Assembly: GCF_015278125.1 (NCBI RefSeq)
Contig: NZ_JADILO010000019.1
Coordinates: forward strand, 1-64,000
DNA from: Vibrio fluminensis
Lineage (GTDB): Bacteria; Pseudomonadota; Gammaproteobacteria; Enterobacterales; Vibrionaceae
DNA: 64,000 bases
Direction: 5' to 3'
The position numbers were made by a program, and so were the translations under genes. The notes under the pieces were generated by a model. It did not search any database and was not told the DNA's origin. It was given only the letters and a program-made list of their open reading frames with translations. This document shows, one piece after another, positions 26,402 through 36,573 of the stretch; the first letter of the stretch is position 1, and each line of letters opens with the position of its first letter.

Positions 26402-27100
26402 ATGAAAATCGGTATCATCGGTGCGATGGAACAAGAAGTTGCCATCCTTAAAGACTCTATCGACAACTGCCAACAAGTGACGAAAGCAGGTTGTACTTTC
26501 TTCTCTGGTCAACTAAACGGCGTTGAAGTTGTTCTTCTTCAATCTGGTATCGGTAAAGTTTCTGCAGCAGTCGGTACTACTATTTTGCTGGATGAATACC
26601 AACCAGATGTTGTGATCAACACAGGTTCTGCTGGCGGTTTTGACTCAAGCCTAAACCTAGGTGATGTGGTTATCTCAACTGAAGTTCGCCACCACGATGC
26701 AGACGTAACGGCATTTGGTTACGAAATCGGTCAAATGGCTCAACAGCCAGCTGCGTTCATCGCTGATGCAAAATTGATGGACATCGCTGAACAAGCACTT
26801 GCGCAAATGAAAGATAAACACGCAGTACGTGGTCTAATTTGTACAGGTGACGCTTTCGTCGCGAGCGCTGAGCGTCAGGAGTTTATCCGCAAGCACTTCC
26901 CTTCTGTTGTAGCAGTAGAAATGGAAGCAGCGGCGGTTGCACAAACTTGTCACCAATTCAACGTACCGTTTGTTGTTGTTCGCGCTATCTCTGACGTAGC
27001 AGATAAAGAAGCAACCATGAGCTTTGATGAGTTCCTACCACTTGCAGCACAAAGCTCATCAGAAATGGTTATTAAGATGGTTGAATTGCTAAAGGCATAA
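26402..27100 (+). CDS. mtnN: 5'-methylthioadenosine/S-adenosylhomocysteine nucleosidase
   Basis: A 232-residue enzyme (Pfs) that cleaves adenine from MTA and SAH, feeding methionine salvage and producing the ribosyl-homocysteine used for autoinducer-2. Family landmarks are [35 protein letters not shown] and the catalytic Asp region AISDVAD. It begins a plus-strand run with the cbiB-like gene (13 bp later) and btuF. Confidence 0.96.
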   Translation: MKIGIIGAMEQEVAILKDSIDNCQQVTKAGCTFFSGQLNGVEVVLLQSGIGKVSAAVGTTILLDEYQPDVVINTGSAGGFDSSLNLGDVVISTEVRHHDADVTAFGYEIGQMAQQPAAFIADAKLMDIAEQALAQMKDKHAVRGLICTGDAFVASAERQEFIRKHFPSVVAVEMEAAAVAQTCHQFNVPFVVVRAISDVADKEATMSFDEFLPLAAQSSSEMVIKMVELLKA

Positions 27101-27113
27101 ATGCTTAACGCTC

Positions 27114-28067
27114 ATGGAAGAACTTTTTAATCAGCTATTTAGTAATGGTGCGCTCCTCGTTATGTGGGGCGCACTACTTTGCCATTGGGTTCTTCCTCTA
27201 CCACGTGAAGCCCATCCAGCCGTTCTATGGCGCAAGTTTGCCGAGCAGTTGGCTAATAAGGTCAACTCACCGGGTCATTATTCGCAAAGCCTGACCGCTG
27301 GCATCCTCGCCTGGTTATTAATGATGCTACCAATGCTCATAGTACTTGGGGCGCTCAAAACTCTGGTATGGCAACCCCAACTCTACGAATTAGCATTTCT
27401 ACTTCTAGCGCTTGATTGGCGCAACAATCACGTTTTTGCCACTCAATTTACTCAGTTTTTAGCTAATGAAAACAGCGCTGCAGCAAAAAAGCAGCTCGCA
27501 CCTTTAGTCAACCGCAATACCGCATCACTCTCTTTGCTCGGATTGGGTAAAGCAGGCAGTGAAACACTCATCATGGGTTTGGGACGCAATGTTGTTGCCG
27601 TCCTATTTTGGTATGCCTTGGCTGGCGGAATAGGCGCATTCATGTACCGCATGGCAATGGAATTAGCGCGAGCTTGGTCACCTTCACGCCAACAATTTAT
27701 GCCGTTTGGCATACCAGCAGTCAGAATCCTCGCAGTGCTGGACTTTATCCCTTTGCGACTGTTTGCTTTGATGATTTTACTCGGCAATCGCGCTCAAGCT
27801 TCACTAACCCTATTAAAACAACAAGCCGCATCATGGCCGCTACCCGGTCCTTCATGGTTGCTGATTGCTTGTGGTTCTAAACTCGAACTTTCACTCGCTG
27901 GCCCTGCTATTTATAACGGTAGAAAAGCAGTTCGAGCCAAACTCGGTGGACGTATCGCGCCTGCCGCTTTTCATTTTGCCCAGCTAAGCAAACTATTAAC
28001 TAGCCGCTTATGGCTATGGGTTTCCCTACAAAGCCTTATCATGGGTGCAATTTACCAAGGATTGTAA
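27114..28067 (+). CDS. CobD/CbiB-family adenosylcobinamide-phosphate synthase-like membrane protein
   Basis: A 317-residue inner-membrane protein with several hydrophobic segments. It resembles the CbiB/CobD family, which attaches aminopropanol to cobyric acid. Family features are the early LPLPREAHPAVLWRK segment, LGLGKAGSETL and the late KLELSLAGPAIYNGRK. Vibrios generally lack the corrin ring pathway, so a role in corrinoid salvage is likely. It lies between mtnN and btuF, and its stop overlaps the btuF ATG by one base. Confidence 0.8.
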   Translation: MEELFNQLFSNGALLVMWGALLCHWVLPLPREAHPAVLWRKFAEQLANKVNSPGHYSQSLTAGILAWLLMMLPMLIVLGALKTLVWQPQLYELAFLLLALDWRNNHVFATQFTQFLANENSAAAKKQLAPLVNRNTASLSLLGLGKAGSETLIMGLGRNVVAVLFWYALAGGIGAFMYRMAMELARAWSPSRQQFMPFGIPAVRILAVLDFIPLRLFALMILLGNRAQASLTLLKQQAASWPLPGPSWLLIACGSKLELSLAGPAIYNGRKAVRAKLGGRIAPAAFHFAQLSKLLTSRLWLWVSLQSLIMGAIYQGL

Positions 28068-28885
28068 TGTTTCGATTCGCTCTACTACTAACGTTAGCTA
28101 GCTTCTCTCTTCACGCGCAAACGATTGAGCGAGTAATCAGCTTGGCGCCTTCCGCCACTGAACTCGCTTATGCCGCAGGATTGGGAGATAAACTTATCGC
28201 GGTCAGCGACCGCAGTGACTATCCTGAGTTTGCCCAAGATTTAGAAAAAGTGGCCAACTATCAGGGTATCAATATCGAACGAATTATTACCCTGCAACCG
28301 GACTTAATCATCGCTTGGCCATCAGGGAACCCGGCTAAAGACTTAGCGAAACTGCGTCAGTTCGGCTTCACGTTTTATGACTCACAAGCCACCTCCCTTG
28401 ACGATATTGCTCGTAACATCGAGCAACTCAGTCAATACGCTGACGATCCAAGTATTGGCTTAAAAGCAGCACAAAATTTCCGCCAATCACTGGCAGAGTT
28501 AAAACAAAAATACCACACTGAGCAGCCCGTCAGTTACTTCTACCAACTGAGTGAAAAACCAATCATCACAGTAGCCAATGGTCATTGGCCAAGCGAAGTG
28601 TTTTCTTTCTGTGGTGGTAAAAATGTCTTTGCAGAAAGTTCAGCATCTTATCCACAAGTCGGCCTAGAGCAAGTTATCTTGGCCAACCCCGAGGTCATTT
28701 TTACTTCACGCCACGCAATTGATAACACCACCATGTGGCAGCCATGGAAAGAACAACTTCAAGCACTACAAAATGAACAAATATGGGTCTTAAACTCAGA
28801 CTGGTTAAACCGCCCTACACAACGAACTTTACGCGCGATTGAGCAAGTTTGTGAGCTCTTCGAAACAGTGAGACAAAAGCGTTAA
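28067..28885 (+). CDS. btuF: Cobalamin-binding periplasmic protein BtuF
   Basis: A 272-residue class III solute-binding protein delivering vitamin B12 to BtuCD. I chose ATG 28067, which overlaps the preceding stop (TAATG) and gives a clean signal peptide (MFRFALLLTLASFSLHAQ). An earlier in-frame start would add 19 unlikely residues. The mature part starts ERVISLAPSATELAYAAGLGDKLIAVS, typical of BtuF, and has LQPDLIIAW. The adjacent cbiB-like gene supports a corrinoid uptake and salvage unit. No btuCD is seen nearby. Confidence 0.9.
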   Translation: MFRFALLLTLASFSLHAQTIERVISLAPSATELAYAAGLGDKLIAVSDRSDYPEFAQDLEKVANYQGINIERIITLQPDLIIAWPSGNPAKDLAKLRQFGFTFYDSQATSLDDIARNIEQLSQYADDPSIGLKAAQNFRQSLAELKQKYHTEQPVSYFYQLSEKPIITVANGHWPSEVFSFCGGKNVFAESSASYPQVGLEQVILANPEVIFTSRHAIDNTTMWQPWKEQLQALQNEQIWVLNSDWLNRPTQRTLRAIEQVCELFETVRQKR

Positions 28886-28975
28886 CGGTTGCGTGAGTAA
28901 TCCCGTAATATGCGCGCCGATTTTTGCTCGTTAGCTAACACTACTTTTATTTATAACTATTGAGATCCTTCCATC

Positions 28976-29596
28976 ATGGATTCGTTGTTGATTTACATAA
29001 TTGACCTTTTTGGCACTGCCATTTTTGCTATTTCAGGGGTTTTACTTGCGGGTCGTCTTAAGATGGATCCGTTTGGTGTTGTCGTACTCGGTAGCGTTAC
29101 GGCAATTGGGGGCGGTACTATTCGTGATATGTCGCTTGGCGCCACACCAGTTTTTTGGATAACCGATACTAACTATTTGTGGGTTATCTTTGTCACCTGC
29201 CTGCTTACTATGTTGATTGTTCGTCGACCTAAGCGCCTAGCGTGGTGGATTTTACCGGTCTGTGACGCGGTTGGCTTAGCCGTATTTGTGGGCATCGGCG
29301 TAGAAAAAGCGATGATGTTTCAAGATTCAGCGCTGGTTGCCATCATCATGGGCGTAATCACGGGGTGTGGCGGCGGTATTATTCGCGATGTGCTCGCCAG
29401 AGAAGTACCAATGGTACTCAGAAGCGAGGTGTATGCCACTGCGTGTATTATCGGAGGTGGATTCCATACCTCAGCGTTAGCTATGGGTTGCAGCAATGAC
29501 ACGGCGTTTTTAGTAGGTGTTATCTCAACACTGGTGATTCGTTTAGGTGCAATTCGCTGGCATTTGTCTCTGCCTATTTTTGCATTGAATCGTTAA
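28976..29596 (+). CDS. TRIC-type (UPF0126) membrane channel-like protein
   Basis: A 206-residue protein with six to seven hydrophobic segments in two related halves. Each half carries the glycine-rich signature (IGGGTIRDMSLG and CGGGIIRDVLARE). Prokaryotic members of this family form trimeric cation channels. The ion and physiological role here are unknown. It stands alone after btuF, and the tandem repeats at 29621 begin 24 bp after its stop. Confidence 0.85.
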   Translation: MDSLLIYIIDLFGTAIFAISGVLLAGRLKMDPFGVVVLGSVTAIGGGTIRDMSLGATPVFWITDTNYLWVIFVTCLLTMLIVRRPKRLAWWILPVCDAVGLAVFVGIGVEKAMMFQDSALVAIIMGVITGCGGGIIRDVLAREVPMVLRSEVYATACIIGGGFHTSALAMGCSNDTAFLVGVISTLVIRLGAIRWHLSLPIFALNR

Positions 29597-29620
29597 CCTG
29601 AAAGGTTAAGAGAACGCACT

Positions 29621-29960
29621 GCGTAAAACGCAGTGCTTCGGGTGGCGGGAACACTCGGCAAATGCCTCTTTTCGAGAACGCTCAGCAAAGCTTCGCTACG
29701 GGAAAGAGCTAATTCAGACCGAGTTCTTCTGCAATATAGCTTTAATGCGTAAAACGCAGTGCTTCGGGAGGCGGGAACACTCGGCTAATGCCTCGCTTCG
29801 AAAACGCTCAGCAAAGCTTCGCTACGGGAAAGAGCTAATTCAGACCGAGTTCTTCTGCAATATAGGTTTAATACTTAAAACGCAGTGCTTCGGGAGGCGG
29901 GAACACTTGGCAAATGCCTCGTTTCGAGAACGCTCAGCCTAGCTGAACTTCGGGAAGTTG
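29621..29960. repeat. 126-bp tandem direct repeat, 2.7 copies
   Basis: Copies start at 29621, 29747 and 29873, so the period is exactly 126 bp. The third copy ends near 29960. Each unit contains CGCAGTGCTTCGGG, GGCGGGAACACT, CTCAGCAAAGCTTCGCTACGGG and GAGTTCTTCTGCAATAT. Copies differ by only a few bases. The first half of the unit belongs to the same extragenic family as 26040-26345. The open frames across it are products of the repeat. Confidence 0.93.
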
Positions 29961-30050
29961 GAAAAAGTTCGTAATTTCCGTAAACAAAGCGGTTTACCGC
30001 TTTGTGCTCTGTAAGCCATTTATTGGCGTTCCCAATTCCCACATCCATTA

Positions 30051-30077
30051 AAAAAGGTCGCTTTCGCGACCTTTTTT
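30051..30077. terminator. thr operon terminator, bidirectional
   Basis: AAAAAGGTCGC-TTTC-GCGACCTTTTT, a perfect stem flanked by A and T runs, directly beside the thrC stop codon. Confidence 0.92.
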
Positions 30078-31361
30078 CTATTTCTGCACTTTTCTCAGTA
30101 CTTGTTTTAAGGCTTCAAAGTCATTAGCCAGGTCTTCCGATAGAAGCTCCATCGCCGCATGTTTAGCAAGTGGCGCAGGTAAATCGATATCACTACTTAG
30201 AATGTCATCCACAACTTCTTTGAACTTAGCTGGATGTGCGGTACATAGGAATAAACCTGTCTCGCCTTCCGCTAATTGCTCTCCTAAAACTCGGTACGCA
30301 ATTGCGCCATGTGGCTCACATAGATACCCTAACTGGTGAAGTTCTTGCACCGCTTCCGCACTCTGCTGATCGGTTACCGCACCTTTACCGAGTGTATCTA
30401 ATCCCCAACCTTTGATTTGGCACAACTCTTCGATACGCGGCCAGTTGTTTGGTTGGCTGACATCCATTGCATTCGACGTGGTTGCCACTGTCGGTTTAGG
30501 ATCCCATTGACCTGTTTCTAGGTAACGCGGAACGGTGTCGTTAACGTTAGTCGCAGCAATAAAACGCTTAATTGGTAGCCCCATTGCTTTCGCCAACAAA
30601 CCGGCCGTTAGGTTGCCAAAGTTACCACTAGGTACAGACACAACGAGATTTTCACGTTGCTGCTTAGTTAGCTGCGCTGCTGCTTCAAAGTAGTAACAGA
30701 TCTGCGCCATTAAACGGCTGATATTGATTGAGTTTGCTGAGTTCAAACCAATCTCTTCACGCAGCGCTGCGTCATCAAATGCCTGCTTCACCAGCGCCTG
30801 ACAAGCATCAAAATCGCCATCAATCGCGACAGTATGAATGTTCTTACCTAATGTACAGAATAGCTTTTCCTGTAGCGGGCTGATCTTACCTTTCGGGTAC
30901 AGGATCACCACATTAATGTCTTCCATACCATAGAAAGCATGAGCGACAGCCGCACCAGTGTCACCTGACGTTGCAGTTAGAATGGTAATTTTCCCGCCAT
31001 TAGAAACCGCCGCTAAAGACTGCGCCATAAAACGGCCACCAAAATCTTTGAACGCCAGTGTCGGACCGTGGAATAACTCTAGAGCATAAACGCCCTGCTT
31101 GACTTGTTTAATCGGTGCTGGAAACTGAAATGCAGCATCAACCATGGCATTTACCTGCTCTGAAGCAAGCTCATCACCGATCAATGCTGACAAAATTTTA
31201 GTACTACGCGCGATAAAATCTTCATCTAAAAGCGCATCAACATCGTCAAACTGTGGCAGTTGCGATGGAAAAAACAGACCTTGATTGCGGCCTAACCCTT
31301 GGCGAACAGCTTGACCAAAGGATACTTGTTCGTCATTTTCTTTTATATTGTACAGCTTCAT
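30078..31361 (-). CDS. thrC: Threonine synthase
   Basis: A 427-residue PLP enzyme converting O-phosphohomoserine to threonine, the last step of the pathway. The PLP lysine lies in [17 protein letters not shown] (about residue 105), and [15 protein letters not shown] is the phosphate-binding region. Its ATG overlaps the thrB stop (ATGA), so it is translationally coupled as the third gene of thrABC. Confidence 0.97.
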   Translation of the reverse strand: MKLYNIKENDEQVSFGQAVRQGLGRNQGLFFPSQLPQFDDVDALLDEDFIARSTKILSALIGDELASEQVNAMVDAAFQFPAPIKQVKQGVYALELFHGPTLAFKDFGGRFMAQSLAAVSNGGKITILTATSGDTGAAVAHAFYGMEDINVVILYPKGKISPLQEKLFCTLGKNIHTVAIDGDFDACQALVKQAFDDAALREEIGLNSANSINISRLMAQICYYFEAAAQLTKQQRENLVVSVPSGNFGNLTAGLLAKAMGLPIKRFIAATNVNDTVPRYLETGQWDPKPTVATTSNAMDVSQPNNWPRIEELCQIKGWGLDTLGKGAVTDQQSAEAVQELHQLGYLCEPHGAIAYRVLGEQLAEGETGLFLCTAHPAKFKEVVDDILSSDIDLPAPLAKHAAMELLSEDLANDFEALKQVLRKVQK

Positions 31362-32326
31362 AGCTCACTTCCTGTCACTTTCGAACCTTGTTTATCTAAA
31401 CGACAAACATGAACGAATCCCTCTTCATTTTGTACGTAATTTTGTTCGAGCCATTGAGCAACACGCTCAGCGATGTCTTTCTCTTTACAAATACTAAATA
31501 GTGTCGGACCACTACCTGAAATACCTGTCGCAAGAGCACCCGCTGAAGTGGCGTATTTGCGCGCATCAGCAAAACCCGGTAATAGTTTCTCACGATAAGG
31601 TTCTGCGATCACGTCTTTGATCATTTTTGCAGCAAGTTCTGGCTGATTGGAATGACACGCATGAACAAAACCAGCTAGGTTACGCCCATGAGCAATCACA
31701 TCTTGGCGTCGATATTGTGAAGGTAATATCGAGCGTGCTTCAGCGGTTGATACCTTAATCCCCGGATAGGCCATCACCCAGTACCACTCATCAAAACATG
31801 GCACTTCTTGACTAATAATCCCTAGCTCTTCCAGCATCAATTGCAGCCCACCAAGGTAGCAAGGCGCTACATTGTCATAATGAATACCACCAGAGATTTG
31901 TCCTTCCATTTCTCCCATCAGAGCAAGCAGTTCCATCTCGCTTAATGGTTCGCCATGGAAGCGATTTAACGCATCAAGTGCCGCGACAATCGAACAAGCA
32001 CTTGAACCAAGCCCTGAGCCAATCGGCATGTTCTTTTCGAGTGTCATTGCGACCGGAAGTAACGCTTCACCCTTACGATCTAATTCACGCGCAAACACTC
32101 GCCAACAATCGTAAACGATATTTTCCTTCGGATCGGCGGGTAGCTTAGAAACAAAGCTACCTGCAGTGTTAAGAGAAAATGCTTCTTCACCTTGGCGAAC
32201 CAAGACACGATCGCCAAGTAAAGTGCCGTCAATGGGTGACACTGCAGCTCCCAGCACATCGAAACCAACACTGACGTTACCAATTGATGCTGGCGCATAA
32301 ACCACTACATCCATACCACGACTCAT
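31358..32326 (-). CDS. thrB: Homoserine kinase
   Basis: A 322-residue GHMP kinase that phosphorylates homoserine. The ATP-binding motif is [17 protein letters not shown], and the N-terminus [20 protein letters not shown] is typical. The start at 32326 is preceded by GGGGG eight bases upstream and lies 2 bp after the thrA stop. A second ATG four codons later is a weaker alternative. Confidence 0.96.
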   Translation of the reverse strand: MSRGMDVVVYAPASIGNVSVGFDVLGAAVSPIDGTLLGDRVLVRQGEEAFSLNTAGSFVSKLPADPKENIVYDCWRVFARELDRKGEALLPVAMTLEKNMPIGSGLGSSACSIVAALDALNRFHGEPLSEMELLALMGEMEGQISGGIHYDNVAPCYLGGLQLMLEELGIISQEVPCFDEWYWVMAYPGIKVSTAEARSILPSQYRRQDVIAHGRNLAGFVHACHSNQPELAAKMIKDVIAEPYREKLLPGFADARKYATSAGALATGISGSGPTLFSICKEKDIAERVAQWLEQNYVQNEEGFVHVCRLDKQGSKVTGSEL

Positions 32327-32328
32327 GG

Positions 32329-34788
32329 TTATACCCCCAGTTTCCAGCCAAGTGTACGCATTACATCAGCGAATACACCGGCTGCTGTTACTTCTGTACC
32401 CGCGCCATAGCCACGTAATACCAGTGGGATTGGATTGTAGTATCGACTATAAAACGCCAATGCATTTTCACCATCTTTGATCTTAAACATTGGATCATTT
32501 TCATCCACTGCCGCAATACTTACACGACATTGCCCATCGGCAATTTCACCGACATAACGCAGTACTTTGCCTTCTGCGCGAGCTTTCGCAACTTGCTCTT
32601 GGAAGTAGGCATCCGCCTCCGGCAAACGCTGCATGAATTCATCAATACTGCCTGAATCATCAAAACCCGGTGGTAGTGCTTGATCAACCACAACATCTTC
32701 TAACTCAAGTGCCATGCCTGCTTCACGAGCAAGAATAAGCAGCTTACGAGCCACATCCATACCAGATAGATCATCACGTGGATCTGGTTCAGTGAAACCG
32801 TTGTCTTTTGCGATATTCGTTGCTTGGCTTAGCGTCATGCCTTCATCTAACTTACCAAAGATATAAGAAAGCGAACCCGACAATATACCCGTAAAGCGCT
32901 CAAGCTCATCACCCGCTGAAATTAGGTTCTGCAGGTTCTCAATTACAGGTAAACCTGCGCCTACCGTTGTCTCGTACATCAATTTACGACGAGAGCTACG
33001 CGCAACATTACGCAGTTGATGGTAGTAAGACATGCTGGCGGTATTGGCTTTCTTGTTTGGTGTTACAACATGGAAACCCGCTGCTAAGAAATCAGCATAT
33101 TGATTAGCGATGGCTTCGCTTGACGTACAGTCCACCAGCACAGGGTTGATAATATGATTGCGCTGAACCAAAGACTTAAGGCTCGCCAAGCTAAACTGCT
33201 CAGAAACGCCGTTGAGGCGATCACGCCAATGCTCGAGAGGTAAACCTTGGCCATCAAGTAATACGCCTTTGCTGTTCGCTAAACCACATACGCGCAGCAC
33301 AATACCTTTATCGGCCAGTTTGGCTTGTTGACGTTGGATCTGATCAACCAGTTCACCACCTACGCCACCGACACCGACCACAAACACATCAAGGAAGTGT
33401 TTGGAGTTGAATAGATTTTCGTGACACGCTTTGATCGCTTCAGAGATCTTATCTTCTGGGATCACGGCAGAAATCGCGCGCTCCGATGAACCTTGCGCAA
33501 TCGCGACGATGTTGACGTTGACTTCAGCCAAAGACGAGAAGAATTGAGAAGCCACACCACGAGAGGTGCGCATGCCATCACCCACTAGCGTTACAATAGC
33601 CACGTTATTGATGTATTCAACAGGCTCTAACAGCCCATCTTTAAGTTCAAGTTCAAAGGCATCTTTTAGCGCTTGCTCTGCTAAAGCTTTATCTTCCGCT
33701 TCGATACAGAAACTGATGCTGTACTCAGAAGAAGACTGTGTGATAAGCACAATTGATACACCAGCAGATGACATCGCACCGAATACGCGACTTGCCATGC
33801 CAACCATCCCTTTCATGCCAGGGCCTGAAACGTTGACCATAGTTAAATCGCTTAGTGTAGTAATGCCTTTGATCGCTAACTTGTCTTCACCTGTGTCTTG
33901 ACCGATCAAAGTGCCCGCGCCTTGCGGGTTAAAGCTATTTTTAATCAAGCATGGGATATGGAATTGAGCGATTGGTGCAATCGTCTTAGGATGCAGCACT
34001 GATGCACCAAAATAAGAAAGCTCCATCGCTTCTTGGTAACTCAGTGATTTAAGTAAACGCGCATCATCCACTAAACGCGGATCACAGTTGTAGACGCCGT
34101 CCACGTCAGTCCAAATTTCACAACACTCTGCACGTAAACACGCCGCAAGGACTGCTGCTGAATAATCCGAACCATTACGGCCCAATGTCACTAACTCACC
34201 TTTAGCGTTACCAGCCGTGAAGCCCGGCATAATATTTACATGCCCTTGCGGCAGTGGCTTAGCGCGGAAGTTTTCGGTAGAAATTTCAACATCAACCATA
34301 GCTTCAAGGTGGTCACCTCGCGCAAGCAAGTATTCAACAGGGTCGATTAAACTCGCAGGCTGTCCTTTCGCTTCTAACACCGCTTGCATTAACTGGATAG
34401 AAACTCGTTCACCTTTACTGATAATACGCGCGTTTACATTGTCAGGACACATACCCAAAAGGCTAATGCCACTGACAAACTGACGCAATTGCGTCAACGA
34501 ACTCTTAACTTGATGGTTATAACCATTCGCATCCAAATTAGGTACTGATTGCTGAATTTCAGCTAATAGTCCGCGGAATAAATCCTCGATTTCGGCAATT
34601 TGTAATTCGGCATCACTGCCTTTCAAAGCAGCTTCGATAACGGCCACTAACTTATTAGTGGTTTTCCCTGGTGCTGATAGCACTACAGCTACTTCTTCTT
34701 GTTGGGCATTATTAGCAATTATGTCTGCCGCTCGCAAAAAGCGGTCAGCATCGGCTAGTGATGAACCACCAAATTTTAAAACTCGCAT
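32329..34788 (-). CDS. thrA: Bifunctional aspartokinase I / homoserine dehydrogenase I
   Basis: An 819-residue fusion enzyme (E. coli 820). It catalyses the first and third steps of threonine synthesis and is feedback inhibited by threonine. The aspartokinase domain starts [17 protein letters not shown], two ACT domains occupy about 315-455, and the homoserine dehydrogenase domain follows ([12 protein letters not shown], and [18 protein letters not shown]). I chose ATG 34788, which has a near-perfect GGAGGAAGG. An in-frame start at 34890 would read through the attenuator hairpin and is not credible. Confidence 0.96.
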   Translation of the reverse strand: MRVLKFGGSSLADADRFLRAADIIANNAQQEEVAVVLSAPGKTTNKLVAVIEAALKGSDAELQIAEIEDLFRGLLAEIQQSVPNLDANGYNHQVKSSLTQLRQFVSGISLLGMCPDNVNARIISKGERVSIQLMQAVLEAKGQPASLIDPVEYLLARGDHLEAMVDVEISTENFRAKPLPQGHVNIMPGFTAGNAKGELVTLGRNGSDYSAAVLAACLRAECCEIWTDVDGVYNCDPRLVDDARLLKSLSYQEAMELSYFGASVLHPKTIAPIAQFHIPCLIKNSFNPQGAGTLIGQDTGEDKLAIKGITTLSDLTMVNVSGPGMKGMVGMASRVFGAMSSAGVSIVLITQSSSEYSISFCIEAEDKALAEQALKDAFELELKDGLLEPVEYINNVAIVTLVGDGMRTSRGVASQFFSSLAEVNVNIVAIAQGSSERAISAVIPEDKISEAIKACHENLFNSKHFLDVFVVGVGGVGGELVDQIQRQQAKLADKGIVLRVCGLANSKGVLLDGQGLPLEHWRDRLNGVSEQFSLASLKSLVQRNHIINPVLVDCTSSEAIANQYADFLAAGFHVVTPNKKANTASMSYYHQLRNVARSSRRKLMYETTVGAGLPVIENLQNLISAGDELERFTGILSGSLSYIFGKLDEGMTLSQATNIAKDNGFTEPDPRDDLSGMDVARKLLILAREAGMALELEDVVVDQALPPGFDDSGSIDEFMQRLPEADAYFQEQVAKARAEGKVLRYVGEIADGQCRVSIAAVDENDPMFKIKDGENALAFYSRYYNPIPLVLRGYGAGTEVTAAGVFADVMRTLGWKLGV

Positions 34789-34819
34789 CCCTTCCTCCGA
34801 ATTCTCGATAAATTGGTAT

Positions 34820-34861
34820 AAAAAAAGGCCTGTGTCCGTTTGGGATACAGGCCTTTTTTTT
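34820..34861 (-). terminator. thr operon attenuator
   Basis: In the minus direction AAAGGCCTGTATCC...GGACACAGGCCTTTTTT forms a GC-rich stem with a T-tract. It lies between the thrL stop and the thrA start, the position of the attenuator in E. coli. Confidence 0.92.
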
Positions 34862-34873
34862 GATTTTTTACGC

Positions 34874-34927
34874 TTAGCAGCCTGCCCCAACGCGCGTAGT
34901 GTCGGTAATAATAATGGTTGTGGTCAT
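34874..34927 (-). CDS. thrL: thr operon leader peptide
   Basis: A 17-residue leader peptide, [17 protein letters not shown], of which six residues are threonine and three isoleucine. Ribosome stalling at these codons when threonine or isoleucine is scarce would prevent the attenuator at 34820-34861 from forming. The frame also extends upstream to an ATG at 34951 (MRIDSLNV...). I prefer the inner start because it gives the classical ThrL-like N-terminus. A TTGACT at 35015-35010 could be a -35 element, but no good -10 is obvious. Confidence 0.88.
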   Translation of the reverse strand: MTTTIIITDTTRVGAGC

Positions 34928-35207
34928 TACGTTTAGGCTGTCGATTCGCATGTAAATTTCGCTGCTGTATGTTTGCTTACCTCTACGTTTACCTTATTTA
35001 ACAACATCTAGTCAACGAAAACTTTATTTTTCAAGCATAAAAACCAACCAATCAAGCTCGATTTAACGACTGAAATCGCATACAAACCCAACGTATATAG
35101 CAAATTTGATCGCTTTTAGTTAAAAACTACGACCAATGAGTGAGATCTATGCTTTAATTGTGCATGCAGTGGAATAATTGATTTCAACCTTCGGATTGAG
35201 GCGGCTT

Positions 35208-35660
35208 ATGAGAATACTAATTAGCCTTACCTTTACCCTTCTTAGTTGGGGGGCGTTTGCTGCCGATCTTCCTGAGCTAAAAATCGACTCTGAAAAGTCT
35301 CCACACAAACTATTTCTATCCAGTGATAGCAATCAGCATAGCTTTGACTCTTGGACTATAGACAGTGGTTATGCCTATAACTTATTTGATAAAGTTGATG
35401 TGTATGTCGGTACTCGACTGGATAAAAACAAGGAAAGTGGTTTTCTGAGTGGACTGAAGTACCAAGTTTCTCCGCGTTTATCGTTAAAGAGTACCTTGCA
35501 CTCTTATAACAATGAAGACGCCCCTGAAGGGCAAGAAAACGGTATTGCCGCAGAAGTATCAAGTCGTGTTCATTTAACTGAACATCTTGATCTACATGCC
35601 ACTCTCGATTATCAAGAGTGGCAACAAGGTTTTGAAGTGGGGATTGGTTTTCGCTTCTAA
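35208..35660 (+). CDS. Small exported beta-barrel-like protein, function unknown
   Basis: A 150-residue protein with a signal peptide (MRILISLTFTLLSWGAFA/ADLP). The mature part alternates polar and aromatic residues in strand-like blocks and ends in FEVGIGFRF, the terminal Phe being a hallmark of outer-membrane beta-barrels. I chose ATG 35208, with GAGGCGG upstream, rather than the earlier in-frame ATG at 35178, which would add ten residues. It is divergent from the thr operon and convergent with rraA. I recognise no family function. Confidence 0.75.
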   Translation: MRILISLTFTLLSWGAFAADLPELKIDSEKSPHKLFLSSDSNQHSFDSWTIDSGYAYNLFDKVDVYVGTRLDKNKESGFLSGLKYQVSPRLSLKSTLHSYNNEDAPEGQENGIAAEVSSRVHLTEHLDLHATLDYQEWQQGFEVGIGFRF

Positions 35661-35667
35661 CTGACTA

Positions 35668-36153
35668 TCAACACCAATTCAGTAATTCACTCGACGTAAG
35701 CACGCCATTCCAATCCGCGTAGATATAGTCTCCAGGCTGGATCATTTGGTTATGGATAGTAAGCATTACATCAACGTCACCCGCACCTCGCTTTTCGGTT
35801 TTAAATGGGCAAGTACCTAAAGCTTGCACACCAATATCCATTTCAGCAATAACTGCAGCATCACGGATCGCACCATTGATGATGATACCTTCCCAATTGT
35901 TCTCTATCGCTAAAATAGCTAATTGATCACCAAGTAAAGCTCGTTGACACGAGCCATTACCATCTACCACTAAAACCTTTCCAGTGCCATCCTGCCCTAA
36001 TACTTCACGCACTTTAGAGTTATCGTGATAACAACGTATGGTAACAATTTTTCCCCAAAAAGCAGTACGTTGCCCAAAATTACAAAGTGGTAAATTTACG
36101 TAATTAACGTGGCTTTCAAATTTGTCACAAATGTCCGGTGTAATGTCTCTCAT
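35668..36153 (-). CDS. rraA: Regulator of ribonuclease activity A
   Basis: A 161-residue RraA protein. In E. coli it binds RNase E and RhlB and inhibits RNA decay. The family core is visible: [53 protein letters not shown] and YADWNGVL. I chose ATG 36153 ([13 protein letters not shown]), preceded by GGAGGAAG. The ATG four codons earlier overlaps that ribosome site. The DUF3293 gene lies immediately upstream on the same strand. Confidence 0.94.
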   Translation of the reverse strand: MRDITPDICDKFESHVNYVNLPLCNFGQRTAFWGKIVTIRCYHDNSKVREVLGQDGTGKVLVVDGNGSCQRALLGDQLAILAIENNWEGIIINGAIRDAAVIAEMDIGVQALGTCPFKTEKRGAGDVDVMLTIHNQMIQPGDYIYADWNGVLTSSELLNWC

Positions 36154-36183
36154 GTCTTCCTCCATGAACTAAATAGGTATTCC

Positions 36184-36573
36184 TTATCTGATCCTATGCC
36201 CCCATTTCCCTAGGTTAATTATTGTTCTATCTGGTAGGCAAGATAACAATTTGAGCTGTTCATCTTGAACAAAGTAGATAGCATTCTGCTGATATTTTTG
36301 CGCAAGCTCAATAGCCAACTGCACAGAAATTGAGCTTGCAAAGCTTGCTTCTGACCAGGAAAAGTCCTCATTCCCCACTAAAACATTATGTAAAATATGT
36401 GGAGCTAGATCACACTGCAAACATTTATTTCTTATAAGGTTTTCCTGTTCTTCCAGTCTATAGCTCGCTGGATTATTCGCCGTAATAATCACAAAATCAC
36501 CAGTTGGAATTCTATTTTCAAATTTGAAGTATGGATCACAGTAAGCTTGCCAAAAATGAGCATCAATCATCAT
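36184..36573 (-). CDS. DUF3293 domain protein
   Basis: A 129-residue cytoplasmic protein matching the DUF3293 family by the segments FVIITANNPAS and GNEDFSWSEASFAS. The function is unknown. It ends 30 bp before the rraA start on the same strand, so the two are probably co-transcribed, an arrangement common in vibrios. Two starts (36573 or 36570) are possible. Confidence 0.8.
   Translation of the reverse strand: MMIDAHFWQAYCDPYFKFENRIPTGDFVIITANNPASYRLEEQENLIRNKCLQCDLAPHILHNVLVGNEDFSWSEASFASSISVQLAIELAQKYQQNAIYFVQDEQLKLLSCLPDRTIINLGKWGHRIR

Larger units (their letters stand above)
29597..30077. other. Intergenic region between TRIC-like gene and thrC
   Basis: 480 bp filled by the 126-bp repeats, a stretch ending in GTTCCCAATTCCCACATCC (another linker of the repeat family), and the terminator 30051-30077. 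No gene is seen. Confidence 0.8.

Noticed and set aside
29745-29942. Short frame in the 126-bp repeats
   Set aside because: It duplicates with the repeat unit, has no homolog I recognise and no ribosome site.
34789-34890. Longer thrA N-terminus
   Set aside because: The extra 34 residues are encoded by the attenuator hairpin. The ATG at 34788 has a near-perfect ribosome site and gives the family N-terminus.
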